Assembly (NCBI RefSeq): GCF_902148855.1
Contig: NC_043978.1
Span: 35,789,794-35,853,793, forward strand
DNA: 64,000 nt
Direction of reading: 5' to 3'
Source of the DNA: Sphaeramia orbicularis
Lineage: Eukaryota > Chordata > Actinopteri > Kurtiformes > Apogonidae
The position numbers and the translations under genes were made by a program. Positions within the stretch are counted from its first letter, which is position 1; every line of letters begins with the position of its first letter. Under the pieces are notes generated by a model, which was given only the letters and a program-made list of their open reading frames with translations, did not search any database and was not told where the DNA came from. Below, one piece after another: positions 23,501 through 35,336 of this stretch.

Positions 23501-26500
23501 TTAAATTCTAATCACTGTGCTTGCACACAAAATAACCAGCCTTCTTTCTGCAGACTAGCAGCCATCCTCATTCTAATGCATTAAAGCTGCAGAAGCTGAA
23601 TCAGGGGTGAGAATACTAGAGAATGGAAATGCAAACGTTCCTTCTACAACTCTAACCCAAAAGACTAAATCCTACATATAAATACAGATGACCTGACACT
23701 GTTTCATTTTGTTTATGGTGAAGTGAAACCACTTTTCCAAACCTCTGAGTCGAGGGGTAGAGTCACATCTGACTGAATATGATCAGCAATTGGTTATTAC
23801 AGCTGTCAGTCATGTATTTAACTTCTGTGATTAGATATAATCTGAGCAGCATGGGATCGATTTTCTACAGCCTGGAAACACAGGCAAGGAGTAGATGTAT
23901 TAGTCAAATGTCCTCTCAGATCGCTTGAATTACAACACACTAAAAAGGAATGGAAGCTAAAAAAAAAAATTGTTAAAAGTGATACAATCACCAACAACTT
24001 TATCATATAATATTAATATTAAATATAAAGTGTGTCCGGTGCACAATACAGGGTTTTCTCCACCATCATGAGGCCTAAATGCAGCATCCATCCATTTTGT
24101 GAACCTTGTAATATTAATTAACACAAAAATCAATGTGAACATCAGAACCGAGAGACACATGACGAAACATTAGTTTGACCTGTTACTATTATTTTAGTCA
24201 GATTTTCTGAACACTTCCTCCTTCTTATATATGAGAATATGTTCTTTTATTGTTTAACCCTTAAAGACCTATGTCTATTTTTGTGGTGACTACTTGTTCT
24301 GATGATTTTTAAAACACATTTAACCTTTCCTAAGTGATTTATTACCATTTATTATATTATCACCTACATTTTTCAGTAGAAATTAGGTATTTTCCTATAT
24401 TAAATTTGCCAGCCATGTGAATGTAAATAAACATTCAGCGGACATTCAAACTGAAAAGTGTAGAAAAACTAACAGCCAAATATATCATTAACTGAACATA
24501 AAACATTTGTCAAACTACATGAGTCTTTCCATGGTGTTTCCATGTTCACTGTGAAGCCTCTGAGCGTCCAAATGGATCATATCTGATGACCATGAAAAGA
24601 CGACAAACCACATTTTACATGAATTATTTACATATATCGATAGGATGAGTGGATCAGCAGTTATTAAATATTTAAGGTCAATCGATAATTTAGGTCGGTG
24701 GTGGATGCTTGGGTCTTTGCAGGTTGATGTGCATGTTAGTCTTGTGTGCGTTTTTCTTAAAGCAGCGTATGACAGTCATCACTAGTTTTTCTTCAAATTT
24801 GTAAAACCTGAGTGATAACCTCCTTATCACTAATCCATTAGTCTATCCATGCTTATGCACCTGAATCACTTCCCTCACAGTGAACAACTTTGATGTGTAC
24901 TCCATCACAAGCAGTCTGTTTACATTCCAAACCGATTTGTCACTTGGGCCTTTTTGGAAATTTTGTTTTGTGAAGTGCATTGTGGGAATGGGAATTCCAT
25001 GCAGCCGCAGAATGGCCGCAGCAGCAACAAACACGGAAACGGCTTCATTGCTTGTTGCTGCTGCGGCTGTGTGGAATTCCGAAAAGGCCTGAGTGACAGT
25101 TTGGTATGTAAACAAACGGACGGCTTCTGATGGAGTACACTTTGAAGTTGTTCACCGTGAGGGAAGTGATTTCGGTGCGTTAGCATGGAAAGACTAATGG
25201 ATTAGTGTTAATTAGGCTATCACTCAGGATTTACAAATCTGAAGAAAAATTAGTGATGAAAGTCATACGCTGCTTTAATGTGCAGGAATGCATGTCAGAC
25301 ACCTGCAGTGTTTGCTGCTCAGGCTTCCAGAACCCTCCTTGGACACGCCTCTGTCCACTGATGGGACCCTCAAGGGCCCCAGACCCTGGGTTGAGATTTT
25401 TTCAGCAAAATATATCATTAACTGAACCAAACACAAGCGTCGACAACTGCTGTCATTGATCCAACTCCATGGGTTTTACTGGTGAATCAATGTTGTAGAA
25501 GACAACTGTGTTCCCGTTCACTACGGAGCCTCTGACCGTCCAAATGGGTCATATCTGATACCACTGAGAAGCTGAGAAACTGCATTTTACCTGACTTATG
25601 TATTGATAGGATCAGTAGTTCACAAGTTATCAAACATTTTCAATCAGTAGACGCTTTTTGTCATCTTTGGTTGTTGAGTGTTAAGCACTTTGGCTTCATT
25701 CTCTCGATGTTTCCGTTATTTATGTAAAAGCAAAATGTGTAAGAGATGCACTATATAAACTTGGCTTCCCTAATGTAGTAGTTACTCAGTAGAACTCCTG
25801 TTCTATGATCATGTGCGATTTAGTTTAGCCACACAGATAAATCAATCATCCTCTACTTTCTAGAACCAACTATCACTTTAAAGCACTTTAAGACAACTCA
25901 GAATAATAGAATGTAATAAAGTGTGTTTATACGAGTTATATTGTGCCATTTCAGAGCCTCCCTTACAAAGGCAGTATACTGAAAGGACTGAGCCCCGGGC
26001 AGCATATTACAATCAAGGGACAGGTCAGCTTGTATCCACACAGGTAAAGTGACAAATAACTCTGTAAGACTTGACATAAGCCCAGTGTACATGTTCCACT
26101 CATGGATTTACCTGTAAGTCCTGTTTCTTGCAGCTTCACAGTTAACCTCCGTAACAGCAGGACGGAGAACATCGCCCTCCACCTGAACCCTCGCATGAAG
26201 TCGGCCGTGTTCATCAGGAACTCGTACCTGGGTGAAACCTGGGGTCAAGAGGAGCGGGAGCTGCCCTTCTTTCCCTTCTCTTCAGGGGAGTACTTCGAGG
26301 TAGGCACCAAGTTTTCAAAAATAATAGATTAGATTTATATAGCGCTTTTCTATGAGCACATGTAGTGGATCCATTATTCATTCACACTCTGGTGGTGGTG
26401 GTAAACTGCATATGTAGCCACAGCTGCCCTCGGGCAAGCTGACAATTTGTGCCTACAGCCCCTCCACTGACCACTCATACTCATTCATACACCAGTGTGA

Positions 26501-26843
26501 GTAGCAGCACTGGAGGCAAAGAGGGTGAAGTGCCCAAGGACACAACAGCACATGACTAGGACAGAGCGGGATTCGAACTGCCAATCCTTCAGTTATTGGA
26601 CCTGCTCTACCTCCTGAGCCATGGCTGCCCCAAACATCACAAACCGGTCGTGAATGTCTTGTCCAGCTTACACTTTCTTTTTTTGCCCGTCAGATCCTCA
26701 TCCTGTGTCAGCCTCATCAGTTTAAGGTGGCGGTCAACGGCTCACACTTGTTCGAGTTCAGACATCGCGTGCAGGACTTGAGCAGCATCGACCAGCTGGA
26801 GATCATGGGAGACCTGGAGCTTAATGACGTCAAACTGTGGTGA
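14590..26843 (+). CDS. lgals8: Galectin-8-like tandem-repeat galectin (296 aa)
   Basis: Eight coding exons: 14590-14628, 14791-14879, 18829-19039, 21139-21258, 21376-21402, 25955-26043, 26134-26299 and 26694-26843 (TGA); 891 nt in frame throughout. Two carbohydrate-recognition domains (residues about 14-150 and 165-296) are joined by a short linker from the 27-nt exon (AIYSESGDL). Exons 2 and 6 are both 89 nt, the signature of CRD duplication. The N-domain reads [40 protein letters not shown]. The C-domain reads [15 protein letters not shown] and ends [15 protein letters not shown]. The conserved Arg of KPR(S/A)DVA, linked in galectin-8 to 3'-sialylated ligands, is kept, but the canonical HxNPR Asn is Ser in the N-domain. 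Galectin-8 binds beta-galactosides outside cells and on broken endosomes or lysosomes, where it recruits autophagy receptors. It shares a promoter interval with ISG12-like gene 3. Human galectin-8 is about 317 aa, so the length fits a short-linker form. Confidence 0.93.
15026..16240 (+). mobile_element. Non-autonomous hAT element, family C, in lgals8 intron 2
   Basis: Termini CAGTGGTTCTCAGTCTTTTT and CAGTTTGAGAAACACTG are inverted, flanked by AATTAAAG (15018-15025, 16241-16248). Blocks of GCCTCCCTC and GCCCCCCC lie near the two ends. A foldback TTAA element (15404-15942) is nested within; without it the element is about 680 bp. Confidence 0.82.
15404..15942. mobile_element. Long-arm foldback element with TTAA ends, copy 1
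   Basis: The left arm beginning TTAAAGCTGCGGGAGAC and the right arm ending GTCTCCCACACCTTTAA are complementary over roughly the outer 70 bp (CAAATCTGTAAAACC against GGTTTTACAGATTTG). The centre is rich in GCAGC/GCTGC. It is nested in a hAT element. A related copy lies at 24757-25278. Confidence 0.75.
17675..17890 (-). mobile_element. Truncated copy of the TTAA element also seen at 39658-40289
   Basis: Starts TTAAGTGTGCATATTTTGC and continues through GGTACATTTATTTGTGTATT and CCTCCAGGTGCTGCAAAG, which match the right half of the element at 39658-40289 in reverse orientation. The other end is missing. Confidence 0.6.
17948..18392 (-). pseudogene. Mariner-family transposase, C-terminal fragment
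   Basis: On the minus strand the frame reads [16 protein letters not shown], then [20 protein letters not shown] and [11 protein letters not shown]. These are the second and third acidic catalytic blocks of a mariner DDE/D transposase. After one frame change near 18105 it resumes as [16 protein letters not shown] and ends [14 protein letters not shown] at the TGA in 17948-17950. A GTGTCCCACAAAAATG run near 18365-18392 resembles a terminal inverted repeat joined directly to the C-terminal half, so the N-terminal DNA-binding half is deleted. Non-functional DNA-transposon relic inside lgals8 intron 2. Confidence 0.85.
18596..18745 (+). mobile_element. tRNA-Ile-derived SINE, 5'-truncated
   Basis: GGTGCTAATAATGCCAAG, then GGTTGATCCTCGCACAGGCC, matches the anticodon-to-3' half of tRNA-Ile(AAT), intact at 37636-37709 in this window. 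A SINE-like body follows (CCTTGAGCAAGGCATTTAAC, then GCAGCCCACTG). The 5' tRNA half is absent. Confidence 0.65.
19151..19450 (-). repeat. Dispersed repeat with AGAATAG… edge, copy 1
   Basis: AGAATAGAATAGATATTTATT, then GGTACAGGAACAATGAAAGTC and ATTATACTGAAAAATACTGA. The same order recurs at 55354-55640, so this is a dispersed family, probably a LINE 3' end by its simple-repeat edge. The class is inferred. Confidence 0.55.
19868..20080 (+). mobile_element. Fragment of a hAT-type MITE (AGGGCTGCAACT end)
   Basis: Begins TAGGGCTGCAACTGATGGTT and runs through TTGTTTGGTCCACAACCTCA and GAAACCAGAAAATATCCACA, the known order of a very common fish MITE. It is diverged and the far end is not recognisable. 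Confidence 0.55.
20890..21090 (+). mobile_element. LINE 3' end with (TTGA)n tail
   Basis: Ends TGTAAAGTGCTATATAAATA followed by AACTTTGATTGATTGATTGA, the familiar 3' terminus of L2/CR1-type fish LINEs. It lies 50 bp before lgals8 exon 4. The upstream limit is approximate. Confidence 0.55.
22060..22740 (-). mobile_element. Non-autonomous hAT element, family A, copy 3
   Basis: Termini CAGGGGTGTCAAAC and GTTTGACACCTGTG, with 8-bp duplication CTTTAGAT (22052-22059, 22741-22748). The interior matches the copy at 1056-1780 in the opposite orientation (GGGCCGGACTGGACCCTTTG near the right end). It lies in lgals8 intron 5. Confidence 0.88.
22875..23433. repeat. Repeat unit with CCCCGCCCC/GGGGCGGGG edges and an internal 172-bp tandem
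   Basis: Complementary edges AACCCCGCCCC (22875-22885) and GGGGGCGGGGT (23423-23433) bound the block. Inside, two units starting at 23028 and 23200 each carry TGAAATTTCACCCATTGTAA, TTTGACCTACTTTTCTCAAA and AGATCTATTCTGGGTCACTG. The class is unknown. Confidence 0.6.
24254..24725 (+). mobile_element. TTAA-flanked piggyBac-like MITE, copy 5
   Basis: Begins TTAACCCTTAAAGACCT and ends with a degraded GGGTCTTTGCAGGTTGA. Internal blocks match copies 2 and 3 (TATATCATTAACTGAACATA). It lies in lgals8 intron 5. Confidence 0.7.
24757..25278. mobile_element. Long-arm foldback element with TTAA ends, copy 2
   Basis: TTAAAGCAGCGTATGAC on the left and GTCATACGCTGCTTTAA on the right are perfect complements. 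Complementarity continues with few mismatches almost to the centre (GAATTCCATGCAGCCGCAG against CTGCGGCTGTGTGGAATTC). It is 522 bp and could form a very long hairpin. Related to 15404-15942. Confidence 0.85.
25395..25684 (+). mobile_element. 3' fragment of the TTAA piggyBac-like MITE, copy 6
   Basis: The family's right half (AATATATCATTAACTGAACC, TCCAACTCCATGGGTTTTAC, CCAAATGGGTCATATCTGAT) is present and the left terminus is missing. It ends at GTTAAGC near 25680. Confidence 0.65.
26322..26632 (-). mobile_element. tRNA-derived SINE in lgals8 intron 7
   Basis: On the minus strand it starts with a tRNA-like head with A box TGGCTCAGGAGGTAGAGC and B box CAGTTCGAATCCCGC, followed by TGTCCTTGGGCACTTCACCC. 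It ends GCGCTATATAAATCTAATCT, a LINE-type tail. It is not a functional tRNA, since the cloverleaf arms do not pair. Edges are approximate. Confidence 0.7.
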
Positions 26844-27721
26844 GCCACAGCTCCAGACGTATGAAGGAGCCCTGCAGCAGAACCACCAACACTAGTCTGG
26901 GATAAGCTTGAGGTACACCCCCACGCCACGAGGACGACGGATGCTTCAGAATCAAATGTTAGATGAGGGTATCTTAGTTTAAGCTGCTCTTTTTTGGTGA
27001 CAGAAGCTCAGATTGGTCGTACCATGAACAAAGCAGTTCATCCGTCCAGAAGACTGATGCATGAGGCGATCAGGCTCTGAGCCCCCAGAAGGAAATGACT
27101 GTTTACAACCACGAGTGAGGTTTGCCTCGGTTTATGTCTTCTTCTGTCTGACATGCATCTGCTGTTTAGTGCACTGTACAGTTACAATGAGAAATGTGTG
27201 TAAATATACATGAACAAATGTCAAGGTCATCAGCAAATATATGAAAATGAACAGAAGCACTTTTTGTTAGAAGAAAAGTCTATTCAGAACCAAGTCATTT
27301 TAGAACTAATTTTAAAAGCGCATTACCCAGAATTCCAACAAATGTTTAGTGATTAATCTGTTATCATTGATGTAAATCCTCAGGAACATGAACCATGAAC
27401 GTGAATTGGAAAGTCAGGGTCCTATGCACTTTATGTAACCCAAATTTACATCCAACAGTGCAACCACACAAGCACAGCGCAGAACAGGCTCGGTTTAACC
27501 TGAAGTTTCATCATTCAAGTTCAATACCCACACATGACATTTTCAGTATTTCTGTAAGTTCTGAATTAAAGTAGTATCCTGCATCTGTGACCGTCTCCCG
27601 TCTCACTGTTCTCCAACTCTGCAAAGCTCAAGCCTGCTCCAATATAACTCCTTTGCAATGTCTGTTGTAACTGATGTAAAATATGTATGAAAATCTACCC
27701 TGTGTAAATGATTTAATAGCA

Positions 27722-27727
27722 AATAAA
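27722..27727 (+). terminator. Poly(A) signal of lgals8
   Basis: AATAAA about 880 bp after the stop codon; the intervening sequence is a plausible 3' UTR with no earlier perfect AATAAA that I noticed. It lies about 320 bp from the end of the convergent zdhhc14 3' UTR. Confidence 0.6.
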
Positions 27728-28048
27728 TGTGTAACTAATATCTATTTATCTTCAAAGATGACTGATAGAGCTGTTAAATCCTGCTTCCTCGACTGTTGTT
27801 GCTGCTCAGACACTGTGTGCTTTGTATTAAAATTTGCAGCATCTCCAACTTGGCTGTAATTTCATGGAAAGATGTACTTTTAATTGCAGTTCTCTTGCTC
27901 AACCACAAGGTGGCAGACAAGAATTAAATGTTGACAAACAGTTTACCTTCTTAGGTGTTTAAAGATATGTTCTGATCAGGTGACTGACATAAGTGCTCTA
28001 TTTCTTTTGACCCACAAGAACTCATCCTAGGCTGATAAAAAGTTGGTG

Positions 28049-28054
28049 TTTATT
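28049..28054 (-). terminator. Poly(A) signal candidate of zdhhc14
   Basis: Minus-strand AATAAA about 650 bp downstream of the zdhhc14 stop codon at 28703. The 3' UTR (28055-28702) has no other recognised feature. Confidence 0.45.
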
Positions 28055-28702
28055 AATATCCACAGGAAATATAATAATTTGTAAGATTTTGTAATAACCA
28101 TGGTACAGTACAACAGTCTCTTATTTTTAACATAAATTTAGAAAAAGCAGGATGATATGCAACATGACATTAACCATTGCACTGCTGATGAGAATGTCCA
28201 AGAAAAAAAGGCAAAAGACACTGTCCAATCAGCGAGAGGCAAGGAGGTTAAAGTTTGTTTTACAAAAACAGTCAGACATGTGATCCACTGACAGAAATTT
28301 AGCCTTCGGACCAAAAAAATGGCATACTGTGTATATTTTTTTTTTGCTTGAAATGGCTGAAACTCACCTGTCCAGAGTCCAGGAGTTAGCCCATTAGGCT
28401 TCCTTTGAATAGAAAAAAACCAAAACAAAAAAAAAAAGTGTATGACTTTCATACAGGCGATCAGACCTAAAACCATTTCTCCCAGTTCCAGCAGAGAGGT
28501 TTGGCAAGACAGGCTGAGGACAACCGGTTTCACTTCAGTTCAGTTTCTAGCAGCTGATTATAAACCACCACCTTTTTCAGTTCGTCTGCTGAGGAGAGAA
28601 GGGCAGAGTTAATTTCGGGGTGAGACCCAGTCGGTCTGAATGTGGCACAGGAAGAGTCTGAGGAGCAGAGTGTGTGTTTGAAGGGAGGAGGAGGTGCCAT
28701 CG

Positions 28703-31700
28703 TCAGACGGAGCTGAGCTTTACCAGTCCTCTGACCGAGTCCTCATGCAGAGAGTCCTGGCTGGCCGGGTTGTAGAAGCCGGCCTGCACCGTGTGGCTGT
28801 GGCCCAGGGGGCTGCCGCAGGGAAGCATCCCCGGCGGCGAGGGGACTTCCTCGGGCGTAAGGAAGTGGTGGTGGGGCAGCGGTTCCTGAAGTGGGTGTGT
28901 GTGATTGTGTGTGAGGCTGTGTCCGTGGATTGGCAGCATGTCGGTGGCCTCGTGGCAGCTGAGGCTGGGGGTGGACGTCGGAGGCGTGGGCTGACCGAGG
29001 GGCAGCGAGGTGCACGGGCCGCCCAGGGTGAGAGACGTGCGTCCGGGTAGGGTGCCTCCGTTCTCGGGCGACGCAGTCAGGATGACGGGCTCGGTGCTTT
29101 GCTGCTGGAGGAGAGGAGTGGCGGCGGCCTGTAAAACGAATTTGGTGCTCTGAATGCACTGGTCTTGGTCACACTGAGCAGAAAGCAGGAAGAAATGAGA
29201 ATAAAACCAGAGGAGATGGGATGGATAATGTGGAGGTGAAAAAAACAGATGAGAGTTGAACATTAGAAGGAAAGATAACAGAGGAAGAGATGGACAAGTG
29301 GATAAGGGAGAGAAAAAGAGAAAAAAGATGTTAGTACCCTTGTTAGAATGCAGAGCCACATAGAACCCACACCAGCGAGTGCACCCGCCCCACTACAAAC
29401 AGCTCAGGTCAATAAGCAGAGTTGGAAACAGCTATCAAGTCTCTTCTCCATTGCATATTGATCTGTATTGCATTGCTGTGAAATGGAAATCACACATGGA
29501 AAACTGGAGCAGGCTAAGTGGGTTAGGACACGTTGAATCATCAATACCATACATTACCTGCAGGCAGATTAGCTTAAACCCTGTTAGCCCTTTATCACCG
29601 CAGAGCAATCATGTGTATTTAGAGCAGTTAAAGATGAAAGATCACCAGTTGTGCAGAGGTGACAGAATTGCAGAGCCATCCAACAAAACAGGAAAAGTCT
29701 GCCCCCACCCCTCCACCCAGAGCCTGACTGACCAGATATTTGAAGTGTGACCATTTACCCCCACGTCTCACCTTTCTGTCTCACTCTCACTGACCTAAAA
29801 AGAGCAGATTACAGATGGGATTCAGACACATGCTGAACTACTTTTGACAGTAGGAGAGATTTTATCGCTCCTATTATCAGCTGCACGTATCAGCTGCTCT
29901 TGACTTATCACTTTTATGAGCTTGGCTTGCCTCCAGACTAATTTGAGTGAGGTGGATTGGACTGAAATGACACTGAACTCTTCCTCACTGACACATTACT
30001 GCAGAGCTGCATCTGCGCCGCACTGGATAAAGAATAAAATAAAGAGGGAAGGAAAGGAATAACAGTCATTTGTACTTGTATTTCTACTTTCTGGCCCACT
30101 CATGTTGTATAAATAATCAGAGCTAGACTGACTCAGCCCCGTCCACCCCCCACCGCAGACACACAGACAGCTAAAAGGACTAACACAGTACGACTGATGA
30201 TAGATGGAAACAGGATGGGCCTATGGGTGATATGTTTTTATGATGCCTCAAGATTAAGATTTATTTTGTTTAATTACATTTTATACCTGACCCTAACCTC
30301 GACTACCTCAACACACTATACACAGGGGTCTCAAAGTATGACCATGATCACAGACAAAAGAGCCAAAACGGGGATTTGATGAACAGAAAGACAATAAAAC
30401 ATTGAATCTTTTTTGATGCATTTGCTGCAACTAAATTGTAATGGAGAAAATGTTCCTTAGAAGTAGCCCCATGTTCTAGTCGGTGTGTTCATTGTCGTCC
30501 GTTTAATTTCGATTCGCAGAACCGTCACACGGCCGAGACCTTTAATAAGGCATGTTTAATTCAATAATTGCAAGGTCAGTGAAGGATGAACACAAGCGGA
30601 CGCAAGAGGAGACGCAGCTACAGGTTGGTATCTGTCATTCATGAAAACATACAATAATTGAAAACATGAAATAACAGTAAAATTTTGAGGTTTTTTTTTT
30701 TTTTTTTTTTTTTTTCCCATTTTCTCCTTGAATATAACCAGAAGTATTTTGCTTACAAGACAATCTGGGTACAAAAGTGAGGGGTGGTTTGTGGGTTGTC
30801 AGTTACTCACCGCTCATTGCGCAAATAGCGTCAAGCAAATGTGGTTAATCCACCTCGTGTGTATAAAAAGGTATGAATATGACTCAAAGAGAACAACACC
30901 ACAGAGAAGAGTGGGCTCAATCAGTCCAAAAATAAAAGCACATGTTTCATCACATACATCTAAAACCCCTTCAAAAATAAATAAGCAAATACACACAACC
31001 AGGTATTAGTTTCATAGAAAGTTAACCTTTTAGTTTTGTTTACTGATCCTCAAAGGCTTGTTTTTGTACACCAACCCTTCTCTTTACAATCAGTATTTTT
31101 TCACTATTATTATTCTGAATTTTACTCTTTCCATCTAAATCGACTAAATCAGGCCTTTCCTGAAAGGACTATTTTCCAACTAACACATGTGAGTTATGCT
31201 GATATTATTCCAGAGGATTCTTTGGACGTGTAAACAGCACATTCAGAAAATGCATCTAATGTGCACGTTTTACTGCCGGTTGCAAAACACAGTCTATGTT
31301 TCCACTCAGAGTACAGGCACAAATCCTCTGTGGTAGAGCTGATAAATCCAGAGGAACGTCTACAGATCAGGTTGGAATAAGAAACACACCGTCTGTTAAA
31401 CATTATGAAAGAGGATTTCAACAGGTTTGGAGTATGAAGAAATATCAAACAACAACCTTTTCCAGAAGGTCCAGCTCATACAGTGGAACATCTGCCACCA
31501 GTGGAAAACACTTAAAGAACCTCAGTTTTAATTAAGGTATGAATGGCTGAATGTAAATTTTTATTAGTCATGTAAACAGCTAATTAGGAATTTGGTCTTT
31601 TTCAGAATAAAGTCAAAAAACCAGATTATTATATGCATTTAAACACAGTCAGAAATTCAACTATTCCACTACTGCCATTCTCTGTTTTAACCTTCTAAGT

Positions 31701-34700
31701 GTGAGCACATGAAAACAAAAACTATCTGCATGGCTCATTACTGACAGTGATGTACACAGATTTAACTAAAGCCCATGACGGCTGCTCTCCACCACCGCGC
31801 ACGCCAAACCCCTGAGAGGAGGCTTTTGTTATCAAGGTGTAACGTGACATCATATCACGCACTGTTACCATGGCAACTGCTTACAAGGCTTCTCCGAAAC
31901 AGGCTGTGGCTTTTAAGCTGCATCACAGACAAGAGTACGGTTCAGAGACAGAGCCTGCGATGCCCAGTTCAGATGCACTGTCTGTGGATCTGACAGGACT
32001 GAGTGTACGCTACAACAGACCATGTTTCAAGTACTATTTGCATTATTTATCGTGCGCTTTGTTCATTTTTGTCCGTTGTTCATTTAATTCACGGTCATTC
32101 AATTGGGATTTTCCTTTTTATGCATTGATGACGAATCCCATTACATAAATTACATTAAATAAACATGATTCGTGAATACAATGAGAGCTAGTTTTATTTT
32201 TTGATACTGGTACTGATAACTTCATAGCATCTCCAAAGCTTTAAGGTCCTTTTCTTCCCTCAAAGCAGGTTCATATAATAAAATATATAAACCTAGTCAA
32301 TTACAATTGTCATGTCAGTCTGTGCAGGTATAAAAGTGTAAAAATGCTGAAATTTAAGGGTCTAGTGTTTGTATGTTTTTCATATTTTTTATTCTTTTAG
32401 TACTACAAGTGTGAGTTTCAAAATCCAATCCAATCCAATCCAACAACCACAGTGGACCAAAGTGCTGTACAGAAGACTAATAGCACAATAAAAAATTTAT
32501 AAAAGCATTAAGAACCAATAAAATCAAATAAATAAAACAAGTCAAAAATATAAAAACAGAACCAAAATATCAACATTGTAAGAGTGTTAAAAAGCCAAGG
32601 AGAGCAGGTGGGTTGTAAGAAGAGATTTAAAAACAGGGATTTAAAAATGATGAATTAATCTGTGCAATTTTCTTTATAAACAAGAAAGCTGACTCAAATC
32701 TCCATAGAAATATTGTCCACTATGATCATAATCTGACTAGAACTATTTACCTCATTGTGCTTCAACTTCAGTTTTGTTTTTTAGCATCCTTGCATTAAAA
32801 AAAACAAACAAAACTAAACCCAGCTCTTGTTAATGATGTTACCTTATTTTGAGTTTAACCATTAACTGAACATGAGTTGAATAGTTTCTCGTGTACGTCA
32901 CTGGAAAATACGGAATGATTTTCTAGTTCTGCTCTGGAAATGAAGTGATCCAAAAAAGGGTCAAGATGGTCCACATAAACTGACAACAAACAATATAAAG
33001 CAAAAGGCACAGACTGAACACCATGAGAAATTGTACTTTTTTTTTTTAATTCTAGTACCTTGTTGTAGTTCACAGGTGTCCATATAGCAAAAGGAAGCAG
33101 TTCAAACACCCAGTGATAAAAATATGAAATAAATATTTAACAGTTTTAGGGAGGAGTGGGAAAAGTCATGTTAAAACCCTTTAGTCATTTTTTAATCTTC
33201 AAATAAGTAGGTTGGTGCCACAGAACTATCAAAGTTTGATATAATCATGATAGAGCTTAATTTTCCATCACTGTTCTGCTCTGTTGTCTCTAGTTCATCT
33301 TAAGACTCACACTTGGCACATCCACACACTTTCTCCGGATAACACCCACCCACACACCTCTGCAGTAAAGACACAAAAGTAATCAGACACATTTACTTAT
33401 TTTGGATTGAATAATCTAACTGAATCGAACCACCAGAGCAGAATATTCTTAAAAAGGTGCTAGTCAACTAAAGACATTGCAGTACTTAACTTGCATTATT
33501 TTTCATGACGATTTTGTCCCACATGTTTCTGAAGCTTCTGTAAACGACAGTTCTTGGGTTAACTAAGTACACCGTAGACTGTGTGTTGTTGTGCAGCCGG
33601 GACAATCGAACAACTCTCTTTACTAATAACAACAGCTACAGAAAACAGATGGAGGTTATTTCTGAATGTGCTAACGTAAGGGAATGTTCCTATGGCTCTG
33701 GGCCCATTACAAGTAGCTGGCACATTTGGGACCCAAAGACAGACGACATTGCTGCTTGACATCCCAATGAGAACTTGCTGGATGAGGTCAAGATCAGACG
33801 GGAACAGTAAGACGACTGTGGCAGTGTGAGGGAAAGTACCAGTGAGAGATGTTTAGTAGCTGCTTGTGAATAGGCCTTAAATCCAGTGTGTAATGTACGG
33901 GGGTAAACAACAGGAGACTTATGCTTCTATTCAGGCAATGGAGGAAAACTAGCCAGCGAGGTCAGAACAATGTCCTGTTCAACACGCCCGCTATTCTCTC
34001 CAGACGGCCTAACAGTACAGAAAATATCTGTTTACCGACTGTGGTGCACTGTGGTTTTGTGGGTGTATAATTTGAAACAGTCGGATTCATTATGTACATT
34101 ATCTCTCTCCGATCTCTGCCCATTCTTTTTCTTGGGCTTATTGTACAACTCGGGCTGTCAGCAGGATAAGAAAACACAAGACAAAACCCCCTTAATCTTA
34201 CACATTCTGATTGATTCGCAAATCCTAAAAAACAAGAGAGTGGCTGAAATCAGGGAGACAGATAATACAGCTCAGAGTACGGTGCCACCTCAGCACCGGC
34301 AGACTCCAAAGACCCTTTCCTTGTTACCGTTGACCTAATTTAACAAAAACATGAAGCGACACATGCAAAATTGAAAACATCACCAACCCCCTCTTTGGAA
34401 TCCGGAGCAATTTCATTTGTTTCAGTCTAGTGGAAAGAGGAAGACTAAGTGGATTCTCCTCTCCAAACAGGGGTGAAGAGATGGAAAGGTGCAGCGGTGT
34501 GTGTTAGTGTGTCAAAGGAGAAGTCAGAGAGGGAAGCTGCTGTTAGGAATAGACTGACCTCATGTGGCCTTTACCCTCCCTGCATAGGCCATGTTATCTT
34601 GAACAGTCCTTAAACTAATAGCTTATGTTGACCTTTACAATCAGACACAGAATAACACGGCCTACAGTCTGTGGTTTCCTCTTCTTACATGGATGTGGGA

Positions 34701-35291
34701 CAAAGTTCATCCCCCTCAGCTTGTGAGAACCGGGTTGAAAGATTAGCAAATGATTAAAAGAAAACCAGCTGGAAGAAAGAGGAACAGCTTCTATCTGTCC
34801 CGTTAAACAGTCAAAATCTAATTTATGCTGTTAAACTAGACCATACTGCACATTACATTGACCCTGCTCTGTTACAGTATTGACTTATTGGTTGCACTTG
34901 TCACTTTCATGTATGTCAACTAACTGGACCTTTAAATTGAAACTCCTGTTTTACAATTTAATATATGTGAAATTCATATAAAGCTTCGGAAATAATTATT
35001 GGATAAAGTACTGAAAGGTCAACATCTGCCATGAAGCCATCTGTTTTTTTTCTGTGTAAATAAAAGGAAAAATCTGAGCACAAAATATCTGCTTTTTAGA
35101 ATTAAAAATGAAGCTGTATTGAAATAACCCAAATTTTTTTTAGTAACGAGTAACAATCTACAAACCATATTAAAATATCCTGTTATACTTTCCTCTATAA
35201 CTCAGCCCATATTTCAATCCTAAAGTAGATCTTAGATTGAATTTTATTTGTGTTTTTATGTTTGATATACTACCACACAGGGAAAAGCATC

Positions 35292-35336
<45 letters not shown>

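Noticed and set aside
26565-26632. tRNA-like A and B boxes in lgals8 intron 7
   Set aside because: Arms do not form a cloverleaf and a SINE body follows; classified as a tRNA-derived SINE head.
28694-29050. 118-codon plus-strand ORF opposite the last zdhhc14 exon
   Set aside because: Shadow of the GC-rich minus-strand coding exon, whose frame matches ZDHHC14 to the stop codon.
29379-29750. 123-codon ORF in the last zdhhc14 intron
   Set aside because: No domain, no start-context or codon-bias support; probably chance in an intron.
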